From positions 124,001 through 188,000 of the forward strand of contig NZ_JASLGT010000017.1 of NCBI RefSeq assembly GCF_030150205.1: 64,000 bases of DNA, given 5' to 3'. The notes beneath the pieces are model-generated. The model did not search any database. It was not told where the DNA came from and saw only the letters and a program-made list of their open reading frames with translations. Source of the stretch: Niabella sp. Its GTDB lineage: Bacteria > Bacteroidota > Bacteroidia > Chitinophagales > Chitinophagaceae. Shown piece after piece: positions 36,670 to 44,392 of this stretch; the first letter of the stretch is position 1, and each line of letters starts with the position of its first letter. The position numbers and the translations under genes are program-made.

Positions 36670-37413
36670 ATGTCTCATATATATAACGACTTCACCATTG
36701 AAATAGCTACAACCGATTTTGAATCGACAAAGAACGCTGTTGCGGGAGGTGCCGATCGCATTGAACTTTGCGCCAACCTGGGCGAGGGAGGTACCACCCA
36801 GTCTTATGGTGTGATCAAAACCTGCCGGGAAAAATTTGATCTGCCCATTTATCCGATTATCCGGGTAAGGGGTGGCGATTTTTTATATACCGATGATGAA
36901 TTTGAATGCATGCTGGCAGATGCCATTAATTGCAAGGCACTGGATTGCGATGGAGTGGTCATTGGTTTTTTAAAAGCCAACGGGGAGATTGATACCGATC
37001 GCACCGCGCGGATTGTTGAAGCCGTGTATCCATTGGGCGTTACCTTTCACCGGGCATTTGACCGGTGTAAAAATCCCCTCGAAGCCCTTGAGCAGATCAT
37101 TAAAACCGGATGTGAACGGATCCTCACCAGCGGACAGGAATTAACGGCCATTCAGGGTGCTCCGCTGATCCGCCAACTGCAGGAGCAGGCCGCGGGGCGG
37201 ATTATCATCATGCCCGGGAGCGGTGTGCGCGCTGATAATGTAAAGGCCCTTGCCAAAGATACCGGATGCATTCAGTTTCATAGTTCGCTCCGGGAAATGA
37301 TTTCTTCAAAAATGAAATTCAGCACACCGGCCTTTATGAATGATACCGAAAGCATCCGGCATTCCGGTATCGATCCCGTGGCGGTTACTGCTTTTAAAAA
37401 AGCGCTGAGCTAA
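36670..37413 (+). CDS. cutC: CutC family protein
   Basis: 247 residues, close to the family's usual 240-250. The TIM-barrel motifs are clear: AGGADRIELCANLGEGGTTQS, IIRVRGGDFLYTDDEFE, CDGVVIGFLKANGEID, VTFHRAFDRCKNPLEALE and GCERILTSGQ. CutC was named from copper-tolerance phenotypes in E. coli, but its biochemical role is uncertain, and in bacteria it is often found near glycan-catabolic genes. Here it is 39 bases after the glycosylasparaginase gene, which supports a sugar- or amino-sugar-linked role. Cytosolic. Confidence 0.92.
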   Translation: MSHIYNDFTIEIATTDFESTKNAVAGGADRIELCANLGEGGTTQSYGVIKTCREKFDLPIYPIIRVRGGDFLYTDDEFECMLADAINCKALDCDGVVIGFLKANGEIDTDRTARIVEAVYPLGVTFHRAFDRCKNPLEALEQIIKTGCERILTSGQELTAIQGAPLIRQLQEQAAGRIIIMPGSGVRADNVKALAKDTGCIQFHSSLREMISSKMKFSTPAFMNDTESIRHSGIDPVAVTAFKKALS

Positions 37414-37432
37414 ATTCTAAATCCGGTCCGGA

Positions 37433-37774
37433 ATGTATTACAGAACCATCCTTTTGCTGATTTGTTCCAATGTTTTTATGACATTGGCCTGGTATCATCA
37501 TCTGAAGAATGAAAACTGGCCTTTGTGGAAGGCGATCCTGCTAAGCTGGCTGATTGCATTTTTTGAATACTGTTTGGCCGTACCCGCCAACCGCCTGGGG
37601 CAAAAAGCAGGCGTGAACCTGTTTCAGCTTAAGATCACGCAGGAAGTCATCACCCTGGGGGTGTTTACCATTTATGCGGTTGCATTTGCCAATAATGCCT
37701 TTCACTGGAAATACCTGGTGAGCTTTTTATTGATGATTGGTGCGGTATACTTCGTGTTTGCAGACATCAAATAG
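37433..37774 (+). CDS. DMT-superfamily small membrane protein, DUF486
   Basis: 113 residues with four membrane helices (TILLLICSNVFMTLAWYHHL, AILLSWLIAFFEYCLAVPANR, LKITQEVITLGVFTIYAVAFA, LVSFLLMIGAVYFVFADI). The FEYCLAVPANRLG and LKITQEVITLGVF motifs are those of DUF486, a half-size drug/metabolite-transporter-like family. Transport substrate unknown. It starts 19 bases after cutC and is likely co-transcribed. Confidence 0.9.
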   Translation: MYYRTILLLICSNVFMTLAWYHHLKNENWPLWKAILLSWLIAFFEYCLAVPANRLGQKAGVNLFQLKITQEVITLGVFTIYAVAFANNAFHWKYLVSFLLMIGAVYFVFADIK

Positions 37775-37789
37775 TGAATGAGCCACAGA

Positions 37790-37862
37790 GGCGCCGAAAC
37801 ACAGACTAATTTTTCTATTCGCACTTGCGGCCCCAAAAACCATCCAGTGCTTCTGTGTTTCA
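37790..37862. repeat. Imperfect inverted repeat with CACAGAGGC / TCTGTGTTTC words
   Basis: CACAGAGGCGCCGAAACACA near 37783-37804 is answered by TCTGTGTTTCAGCGGC near 37853-37868; the arms GCCGAAACACAGA and TCTGTGTTTCaGGC-like are complementary with one extra base. It lies between convergent genes. Words of this kind recur between genes in other Bacteroidota, as far as I recall. Confidence 0.5.
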
Positions 37863-37883
37863 GCGGCACTTTCCCAATAAAAA

Positions 37884-37909
37884 AGGTTGCTTCTTTGCAG
37901 AAACAACCT
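37884..37909 (-). terminator. Terminator of hppA
   Basis: AGGTTG (37884-37889) pairs with CAACCT (37904-37909), with a partly paired inner TTCT/AGAA; on the minus strand a TTTTTATT tract follows. It is 22 bases past the hppA stop. Confidence 0.75.
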
Positions 37910-37931
37910 GAATCTATTTTAACGATTGCTG

Positions 37932-40163
37932 TTATTTTGAGATACCGCTGAAGTTTGCGGCGATTTTACCGGAAGCGACCGTTGTATTTTTGGTCATTTC
38001 CTGTTTCACCGGTGCCGGCTGTTTGGCAACATTTCCTTCAACCTGTGCAAGCGTAGGCGCAATAACCAGGGATACGATCGACATCAGTTTGATCAGGATA
38101 TTCATAGACGGACCGGAAGTATCTTTGAACGGATCACCCACCGTATCGCCGGTTACAGATGCTTTATGCGGATCCGATTTTTTGTGGAACATTTCCCCGT
38201 TGATCTCTACGCCTTTTTCAAATGATTTTTTGGCATTATCCCAGGCGCCGCCGGAATTATTCTGGAACATGCCCAGCAATACACCGGATACGGTTGCACC
38301 TGCCAGGAAACCACCCAGGGCTTCTGCACCAAATCCGGGTAAAAAGCCGATGATGATGGGGGAGATAATAGCAATGGCACCCGGTACCACCATCTTTTTC
38401 AAAGAAGCTTCCGTAGAAATGGCCACACATTTATCGTATTCCGGGGTTGCTGTGCCTTCCATGATCCCGGGAATAGTGCGGAACTGCCGTCTTACTTCTT
38501 CCACCATGGCCATCGCCGCTTCGCCTACTGCCCGGATGGCCAGTGCCGAGAAAATAAACGGAATCATGGCACCCAGGAAAAGACTGGCCAACACATTCGC
38601 CTTATAAATATCGATGCCCTTAATACCGGCTACTCCAACAAATGCCGCAAACAACGCCAGCGCGGTTAATGCTGCAGAAGCGATGGCAAACCCTTTACCG
38701 GTAGCAGCAGTAGTATTTCCAACGGCATCCAGCACATCGGTTTTTTCACGTACTTCTTTGGGCAATTCACTCATTTCGGCAATGCCTCCTGCATTGTCAG
38801 CAATCGGACCAAATGCGTCAATGGCCAGCTGCATGGCAGTGGTTGCCATCATAGCGGCCGCTGCAATGGATACCCCATATAAACCGGCGCATTTGTAAGA
38901 CGCTACAATGCCTGCGGCTAAAACCAGGATGGGTAAAAAGGTAGACTCCATACCTACGGCCAAACCGCCGATCACATTGGTGGCATGCCCGGTAGATGAT
39001 TTTTTAATAATAGAGTTTACCGGGCGCTTGTCCATCGCCGTGTAGTACTCGGTGATGATCGTCATTAAAGCACCTACAGCCAGTCCTACCACAATGGCGC
39101 CCATTACCCCGTTTTGGGTAAATGTAAAACCGCGCAATACCATTTGCTCCGGCAGGATCCAGTAAACCAATCCGGCAGATGCTACCGCAGTTAATATAAT
39201 AGAGCCCCAGTTACCCATGTTCAATGCTTTCTGAACCGTTTTAGTGCTGATGCCCGCATTTTCGCTGATCTTTACGAAAAAAGTACCGATAATCGAAAAC
39301 AAAATGCCAATGCCGGCAATCAGCATCGGCAATACTACGGGAGAATAACCTCCCAGGAAATCGGCACCATCCGCTACATCGATCTGCTGTCCAAGAACGA
39401 TGGTGGCCAGTACCGTAGCTACATAAGACCCGAAAAGATCGGCACCCATACCCGCTACGTCGCCCACGTTATCACCCACATTGTCGGCAATGGTGGCGGG
39501 GTTGCGGGGATCATCTTCAGGAATGCCTTTTTCTACTTTACCCACCAGGTCGGCACCCACATCAGCAGCCTTGGTATAAATACCACCACCCACACGGGCA
39601 AATAACGCAATGGATTCTGCCCCCAGTGAAAAGCCGGTCAGCACTTCAATGGTGGTCAGCATTTCGGAGGAATTAAGGTCGGCATCCGGCGCAAAAAAAT
39701 GTTTCAGGATAATATACAAACCACCCAAACCCAGTACCGCCAGTCCGGCTACACCAACACCCATTACCGCACCGCCGCCAAAAGAAACATTCAGCGCTTT
39801 ACGCAGGCTGGTTCTGGCCGCGTTGGCTGTACGTACATTGGCAAAAGTAGCAGCCCGCATGCCGATGTAACCTGCTACGGCGCTTAATACAGCTCCAATA
39901 ACAAAGGATACGGATATCATCCAGTGGGAGTGCGGGTTGGCATTGGCCAATACACCCAGTAAAATGGCAACAATTACCACAAAGTAGCCGAGGATCTTCC
40001 ATTCGGCTTTTAAGAAAGCCATAGCGCCCTCAGCAATGTGGTTACTGATCTCTTTCATTTTTGGTGTTCCTGCATCTTGTTTAACAACCCATCGAAATTT
40101 TAATAAAGTGTAAATGAGGCCGATGATAGCCATTAGAGGTACTAAATAGATCAGATGTTGCAT
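37932..40163 (-). CDS. hppA: Membrane-bound ion-translocating pyrophosphatase
   Basis: 743 residues with about 16 membrane helices. The substrate-binding and catalytic segment DVGADLVGKVEKGIPEDD, the ADNVGDNVGDVAGMGADLF block and the AISTEASLKK and DNAKKSFE stretches are those of the M-PPase family, which hydrolyses pyrophosphate at the cytosolic face while pumping H+ or Na+. The GNTTAATGKGFAI segment carries Ala at the position where potassium-independent enzymes have Lys, so this is the K+-dependent class; whether it pumps Na+ or H+ cannot be read confidently. Monocistronic, with its own terminator. Confidence 0.97.
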   Translation of the reverse strand: MQHLIYLVPLMAIIGLIYTLLKFRWVVKQDAGTPKMKEISNHIAEGAMAFLKAEWKILGYFVVIVAILLGVLANANPHSHWMISVSFVIGAVLSAVAGYIGMRAATFANVRTANAARTSLRKALNVSFGGGAVMGVGVAGLAVLGLGGLYIILKHFFAPDADLNSSEMLTTIEVLTGFSLGAESIALFARVGGGIYTKAADVGADLVGKVEKGIPEDDPRNPATIADNVGDNVGDVAGMGADLFGSYVATVLATIVLGQQIDVADGADFLGGYSPVVLPMLIAGIGILFSIIGTFFVKISENAGISTKTVQKALNMGNWGSIILTAVASAGLVYWILPEQMVLRGFTFTQNGVMGAIVVGLAVGALMTIITEYYTAMDKRPVNSIIKKSSTGHATNVIGGLAVGMESTFLPILVLAAGIVASYKCAGLYGVSIAAAAMMATTAMQLAIDAFGPIADNAGGIAEMSELPKEVREKTDVLDAVGNTTAATGKGFAIASAALTALALFAAFVGVAGIKGIDIYKANVLASLFLGAMIPFIFSALAIRAVGEAAMAMVEEVRRQFRTIPGIMEGTATPEYDKCVAISTEASLKKMVVPGAIAIISPIIIGFLPGFGAEALGGFLAGATVSGVLLGMFQNNSGGAWDNAKKSFEKGVEINGEMFHKKSDPHKASVTGDTVGDPFKDTSGPSMNILIKLMSIVSLVIAPTLAQVEGNVAKQPAPVKQEMTKNTTVASGKIAANFSGISK

Positions 40164-40209
40164 ATAAATTTTCTACATTAATATATTATATAAGGCATAA
40201 GCAAGGTTG

Positions 40210-40217
40210 CAAATATA
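40210..40217 (-). promoter_or_regulatory. Candidate -7 box (TATATTTG) for hppA
   Basis: TATATTTG on the minus strand is a perfect TAnnTTTG match, 46 bases before the hppA ATG. Surrounding DNA is AT-rich; the -33 position lacks a clear TTTG. Confidence 0.5.
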
Positions 40218-40429
40218 AGTGTTGCATTCAATAAGTGGAATCTTATTTTTAATGTGGCAATTAGACGTTTTTTGAGCAGATAACTGTTTTTATTTAAACT
40301 TTTAAATCATTTATAAATCTTTTTTGAAAGCTTTGAAAAAGAGGGAGAAAGAAGGCTTATTCCGGCAAAAAATTCCCCACCGGCGGCTTAAAATTGCGGC
40401 AAATGAAACAGGTGTTACCGGTTGCATTT

Positions 40430-41932
40430 TTATAGCAGTTTTTCAAAGGCTTTTCCAATATGTTCAATGATGTCTGTGGCAATCATGGCATCCATTCCCA
40501 GGGCGGTGGCGGCAAAATCGCCCGCCAGTCCGTGCATAAATACACCCAGGATCGCCGCTTCTTTTGAGGTATAACCCTGCGCCATCAAACTGGTCAGCAT
40601 TCCCGTAAGTACATCGCCGCTGCCGCCTTTCGCCATGCCGGCATTGCCCGATATATTGAAAAAGCCGGTACCATCGGGCAGGGCCACCAGTGTGCGGTGT
40701 CCTTTTAATACAATTACAATATTAAATTCCACTGCTTTAGAAATAGCTACCTCTATTTTTTTAAAGTCGTTTTCATAGGTTCCAAACAGACGGGCAAATT
40801 CTTTTGGGTGCGGTGTAAGAATGCTGTCTGGCCGCAGCAGGTTTAAAAGCTCTGGAGTTTCGGCTATAATGTTTAAGGCGTCGGCGTCCAGTACGAAACG
40901 GCCGGTGATCCGTTCCAGCAACTCGCGTAAAAAGAACCGGGTTTTGGTGGCGGTTCCAATGCCTGGTCCAACCCCGATTGCCGAAAAATGACCGGCCGGA
41001 TAACCCAGCTGTGTAATGCAGGTGGCGTCGGCATCCGGTAGTACCATGGCTTCCGGGGCGGCGGTTTGCATAATGGATACGCTTTTCTCCGGTACATGTA
41101 CGCTTACCAACCCGGCTCCGGATCTCAGGCAGGAGCGGGTACTGAGGAGCGCCGCGCCGGTTTTGCCATAACTGCCGGCAATGATCAGGGCATGCCCAAA
41201 ATTGCCTTTGTGGGCAAATGCTGCCCGTGGCCGGTATATCCGCCGTGCCAATGCCTGGTTGATGATATGGAACGGAGTGCTTACAAGATCCGGGAAGGAT
41301 GGATGAAGGTTGATGTCCATCAAATGCACCTGTCCGAAAAAAGCTTCATTTTCGGCAACAAGGAACGCCATTTTGAGCGTCTGGAAGGTGAGCGTATGCC
41401 GCGCCCGTACAATGCTTTGATTTTGGGATGACTGGTCACAAAACAGGCCGCTGGGGATATCGATGGCAATGGCAGGAGCCAGGGCATTGTTTAAATGCGT
41501 AACCAGGAGTGCCGCCAGGCCGGTCAGTCCCCGGTTCAAACCCGTACCAAAGAGTGCATCGATGATCATGCAGGATTCCGGGATCACGGGAAAATCCTGC
41601 TCCGACCGCAGCTGATAAATGGGAATGGCGGACAGGTGGTGCAGGATATTGAAATTGGAAATATAGTCATCCGACCCTTTGGCATCTGATTCCAGGATAA
41701 AGACCCTGGCCGTTTTGCCGGAGTTGTAAAGCAGCCGGGCAATGGCCAGGCCGTCGCCCCCGTTGTTGCCCTTTCCGCAAAAAATATAGTATACGTCTGC
41801 CAGGGTATTCTGAAGCAGCCAGCGGGTACAGGCATTGGCAGCACGCTCCATCAGCTCCAGAGAAACGATGGGTTCATGTTCCATGGTATAAGTATCCCAG
41901 TCCCGTATTTGTGCTGCACTCAGTAATTTCAT
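40430..41932 (-). CDS. nnrDE: Bifunctional NAD(P)H-hydrate repair enzyme (epimerase + ADP-dependent dehydratase)
   Basis: 500 residues. The N-terminal half (~1-215) is the YjeF_N epimerase with YIFCGKGNNGGDGLAIARLL and a IDALFGTGLNRGLTG block. The C-terminal half (~225-498) is the ribokinase-like dehydratase with LIIAGSYGKTGAALLSTRSCLRSGAGLVSV-type motifs, FVLDADALNII, LTPHPKEFARLFG and the GSGDVLTGMLTSLMAQGY nucleotide site. Together they convert damaged S- and R-NAD(P)HX back to NAD(P)H. Cytosolic housekeeping enzyme of normal length. The 435-base gap upstream of it contains a striking 15-bp repeat array. Confidence 0.95.
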   Translation of the reverse strand: MKLLSAAQIRDWDTYTMEHEPIVSLELMERAANACTRWLLQNTLADVYYIFCGKGNNGGDGLAIARLLYNSGKTARVFILESDAKGSDDYISNFNILHHLSAIPIYQLRSEQDFPVIPESCMIIDALFGTGLNRGLTGLAALLVTHLNNALAPAIAIDIPSGLFCDQSSQNQSIVRARHTLTFQTLKMAFLVAENEAFFGQVHLMDINLHPSFPDLVSTPFHIINQALARRIYRPRAAFAHKGNFGHALIIAGSYGKTGAALLSTRSCLRSGAGLVSVHVPEKSVSIMQTAAPEAMVLPDADATCITQLGYPAGHFSAIGVGPGIGTATKTRFFLRELLERITGRFVLDADALNIIAETPELLNLLRPDSILTPHPKEFARLFGTYENDFKKIEVAISKAVEFNIVIVLKGHRTLVALPDGTGFFNISGNAGMAKGGSGDVLTGMLTSLMAQGYTSKEAAILGVFMHGLAGDFAATALGMDAMIATDIIEHIGKAFEKLL

Positions 41933-42110
41933 GGCTGATCCTAAAGATAGGAATCTTTAGCATACTAAAAACAGGCAGGCGATTTACCAGGAGATAACAG
42001 GAGGCGCTTCAGGCTTTTGCAGTATTCCCGGACGGCGCGCCGGGAGTTCCTCCATCGCTGTAAGTTTCCTGGTTTCAGATGGTGCGCTGCTTTGCAGGAA
42101 CAGCAAAAGT

Positions 42111-42223
42111 TTGTGTACAAAAGATTTGTGTACAAGGATTTTGTACACAAAAAAGCTGTACACAAAAACACGGCGGGCAGATTTGTGTACAAAAAGTGTT
42201 ATTCACAAAAAAACTGTAAACAA
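42111..42223. repeat. Iteron-like array of 15-bp units with a consensus DnaA box
   Basis: Seven related 10-mers start at 42111, 42126, 42141, 42156, 42183, 42199 and 42214. The first, second and fifth are TTGTGTACAA; the third TTGTACACAA; the fourth CTGTACACAA; the sixth TTATTCACAA; the seventh CTGTAAACAA. Successive spacings are 15, 15, 15, 27, 16 and 15 bases. TTATTCACA at 42199-42207 fits the DnaA-box consensus TTATNCACA, and TTGTACACA differs from it by one base. The array is in the gap upstream of nnrDE; frames across it give pentapeptide repeats but no plausible protein. Confidence 0.8.
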
Positions 42224-42313
42224 GCGGTGATCCGGGTCCTGATCCTTGCTGTATATAAATAAGACAAACCCGGAGGCCTCTGGTGGTATTCAAAATATAG
42301 CAGCCATAAAAAA

Positions 42314-42336
42314 GCTGCACCCTGTTCTGATGCAGC
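42314..42336 (-). terminator. Terminator after the barrel/anti-sigma gene
   Basis: GCTGCA (42314-42319) pairs with TGCAGC (42331-42336); on the minus strand a TTTTTTA run follows. It ends the sigma/anti-sigma operon. Confidence 0.7.
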
Positions 42337-42367
42337 CTGGATAAACTATAACTAAAAAAACAAGATC

Positions 42368-43720
42368 CTAAAAATCAAACTTCAGCCGGATACCCATACC
42401 TGTGTAATTGAGTTTCTGATCTGAAACGGTTTTCATCGGTACTTTCAGGAAGGGTTCAATGGCTACATTGTTTTTGGACGTGATCTTTTGTTTGTAGCCC
42501 ATCGACAGGTTATAGAAGCCTATAAACGGAGTGCGCTCTTTTTGAGAAGCTTCCGGTGCGGCGTTGGAAGTGGCATATTCCATTGTTCGCATATTTTTAT
42601 CTTCCTGGAGAATGCCTTCATTATTTTCTACCGAAACTCTTGTGTTTGTGCTGGTTACGTAAGTGTATTGAGTATTATCCTTTACAACAACAAGGCCTGA
42701 AACACCGGCACTTGCATAAAGATTTTTTGAAATGTTATAGCTGATGTCTACGGGAATATCAAACCCGCTTACCGCTGCTCTTACCGTTTCGAGCTGTGGT
42801 TTGGAAACAGCGGCGTCCGCATTAACCAGACTTCTGGCTGCCAAAAGCGCATTGCTTCCTGAACCACTGAGCGAAGCATTGGAGGGGGGAGCTGTTACAT
42901 CAAAATCCCTTGAGGCGGTCAGTTTGTTATGGGCAACACCGGCACTTACTTTTATCCGGTCGTTAACGGCATAACCCAGGGAGATACCGTAACCTACATT
43001 CACATCCGTTTCTCCAAACATGGGTGAAATATAAAGGCTGGGGGTCCATTTTTTTGAATGTTCCCGCTCCCGGGCCGGTGTGGGAAACTGCGCCGCCAAC
43101 GACGAATAGGAATTGTCAGGATGAGAAGGGGCATTATAGGGAGCCGGTCTGCCAGGCTGAACGGGGCGCTGCGCCGGTGGATTATCGACCGGCGGAGACT
43201 GTTTCACCGGTTCCTGACCGGCTGGTGCGCCGGCGGACGGATTGGGGTTTGCCGGAAGTTCGGGCGTTTCTTTTACCGCATCGTTCTGTGCCAGCTGTCC
43301 CTGCTTACTTACAGGATAGGAAGAAATAACAGTGCCGGCTTCTTTTTCGGGTATCAAACCATGGTTTTCAGGTGATGGATCGCCGGTTGCTGAAAGATCC
43401 GGCCGGGAAGGTGTGGATGTGATTGCTTTTTCAGGAGCTGGCGCTGTTTTTTCGGGATGGGAATGTTCGCCGTTTGCGAGATTTCCCTGCTGTTTGCCGC
43501 CGGTGGTAATGAAATAGTTGGCGATCAGAAATACGCCTGCAAGAACTGCCGCCGCAACAGCAATTCTTCTCCATAAAGGAACAATCCGCGCCGGTTTGGC
43601 CGGAGCAGCCTGCAGGTGCTGCCGGGAAAATTGTTCCCAGGCACCTGGCCGGTACTCCTCCTCCTGATCCCGGAGCACGTCCTTAATGTGTTTTAAAAAA
43701 TCATCCTGATGGTCTTCCAT
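42368..43720 (-). CDS. Putative trans-envelope anti-sigma factor: cytosolic head, one membrane helix, Pro-rich linker, outer-membrane beta-barrel
   Basis: 450 residues. Residues 1-48 are charged and cytosol-like (DDFLKHIKDVLRDQEEEYRP, then GAWEQFSRQ), as at the start of Bacteroidota anti-sigma proteins. One membrane helix spans ~51-72 (RRIAVAAAVLAGVFLIANYF). Residues ~73-223 are low-complexity, rich in Pro, Ala and Gln. Residues ~225-450 have alternating strands (WTPSLYISPMF, YGISLGYAV, KVSAGVAHNKL, LYASAGVSGLVVV, FIGFYNLSMGYKQKI) and end in GMGIRLKFDF, a terminal strand with final Phe, as in OMP_b-brl-type eight-stranded barrels. The gene starts 9 bases after an ECF sigma gene stops. The role as its anti-sigma factor is inferred from order and layout. 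There is no N-terminal signal peptide; the internal helix must direct export. Confidence 0.8.
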   Translation of the reverse strand: MEDHQDDFLKHIKDVLRDQEEEYRPGAWEQFSRQHLQAAPAKPARIVPLWRRIAVAAAVLAGVFLIANYFITTGGKQQGNLANGEHSHPEKTAPAPEKAITSTPSRPDLSATGDPSPENHGLIPEKEAGTVISSYPVSKQGQLAQNDAVKETPELPANPNPSAGAPAGQEPVKQSPPVDNPPAQRPVQPGRPAPYNAPSHPDNSYSSLAAQFPTPAREREHSKKWTPSLYISPMFGETDVNVGYGISLGYAVNDRIKVSAGVAHNKLTASRDFDVTAPPSNASLSGSGSNALLAARSLVNADAAVSKPQLETVRAAVSGFDIPVDISYNISKNLYASAGVSGLVVVKDNTQYTYVTSTNTRVSVENNEGILQEDKNMRTMEYATSNAAPEASQKERTPFIGFYNLSMGYKQKITSKNNVAIEPFLKVPMKTVSDQKLNYTGMGIRLKFDF

Positions 43721-43729
43721 GACTTTTTA

Positions 43730-44290
43730 TTAAAAATGTTTTATATAAAGCGCTTTTAATTTATTCTTTGCTCTCGAAAGATATACCCGGCAGACATTTT
43801 CGGAAATCTGCAGTAAGCGGGCAATTTCTTCGTGGCTGAATCCTTCGATTTCGTATAAATTAAAAACAGTTTTTTGAATTTCTGGTAATTGGTTCAGCAA
43901 GGACATGATATCTTTTACCTCGCTGGTGTGCACCCCGGAGGGCTGCTGTTCCGGAAAATGATTCTCCGACGGCTCCTCCTGCAAAAAGTTCATTTTCTTC
44001 TTCCTCAAAAAATCAATGGCGGTCCTGGATTCGATTTTTGCCACCCAACCTCTAAAAGATTGTTCGATATCTGAAGAAAAACCTGGGGCTTTAAATGTGT
44101 TCAGGTTATTAAAAATTTTTACAAAAGAGTCATTCACAAGCTCTTCCATTACATGATAATCATTTACATAACGCCTCACCACGCCTTTTATAAAGCCATA
44201 ATAGCCTTTATAAAGCGCTTCTTTATGCGGTACTGAGTCCTGCTCGCATTTTTTCAGCACCAGTTCCAGTTCGGCGTTCTGTATTCCCAA
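43730..44290 (-). CDS. ECF-type RNA polymerase sigma factor
   Basis: 186 residues. Region 2 covers ~25-95 (YKGYYGFIKGVVRRYVNDYHVMEELVNDSFVKIF, with the RAIDFLRKKK-like end), and region 4 ~125-180 (LNQLPEIQKTVFNLYEIEGFSHEEIARLL, then the recognition helix ISENVCRVYLSRAKNKLK). The reading frame begins with TTG at 44290: no in-frame ATG exists between an upstream TAA and this codon, and an AAAAAGGGAA stretch precedes it. It is followed by the membrane/barrel gene with a 9-base gap, so the two form an operon. Such factors direct transcription in response to an envelope signal released by the partner. Confidence 0.93.
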   Translation of the reverse strand: MGIQNAELELVLKKCEQDSVPHKEALYKGYYGFIKGVVRRYVNDYHVMEELVNDSFVKIFNNLNTFKAPGFSSDIEQSFRGWVAKIESRTAIDFLRKKKMNFLQEEPSENHFPEQQPSGVHTSEVKDIMSLLNQLPEIQKTVFNLYEIEGFSHEEIARLLQISENVCRVYLSRAKNKLKALYIKHF

Positions 44291-44329
44291 TTCCCTTTTT
44301 ATGTTTTACACTCTTCTTTAAATATAGCA

Positions 44330-44370
44330 AAAATCAGTCAGCCTGTTTTTGACAACGGCGGACTGATTTT
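44330..44370. terminator. Terminator between the DUF4397 gene and the sigma operon
   Basis: AAAATCAGTC (44330-44339) pairs with GACTGATTTT (44361-44370), a 10-bp stem with A/T runs on both sides. It lies just after the DUF4397 stop on the minus strand and insulates the sigma operon. Confidence 0.8.
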
Positions 44371-44392
44371 TTATGGAAACGTATGGGATATA

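Larger units (their letters stand above)
41933..42367. other. Intergenic region upstream of nnrDE
   Basis: This 435-base gap holds the 15-bp array (42111-42223), a GC-rich inverted repeat near 42040 (CCCGGACGGCGCGCCGGGAG), a CCGGGTC/GACAAACCCGG pairing near 42232-42273 and the terminator of the upstream barrel gene. No protein gene is supported. Confidence 0.6.

Noticed and set aside
42111..42223. CRISPR array
   Set aside because: Units are 15 bp with no unique spacers of constant length and no cas genes nearby.
42017..42262. Frame with FVYKR/FVYKD pentapeptide repeats across the 15-bp array
   Set aside because: The peptide repeat is a result of the 15-bp DNA period (15 is divisible by 3) and similar repeats appear in other phases and on the other strand.
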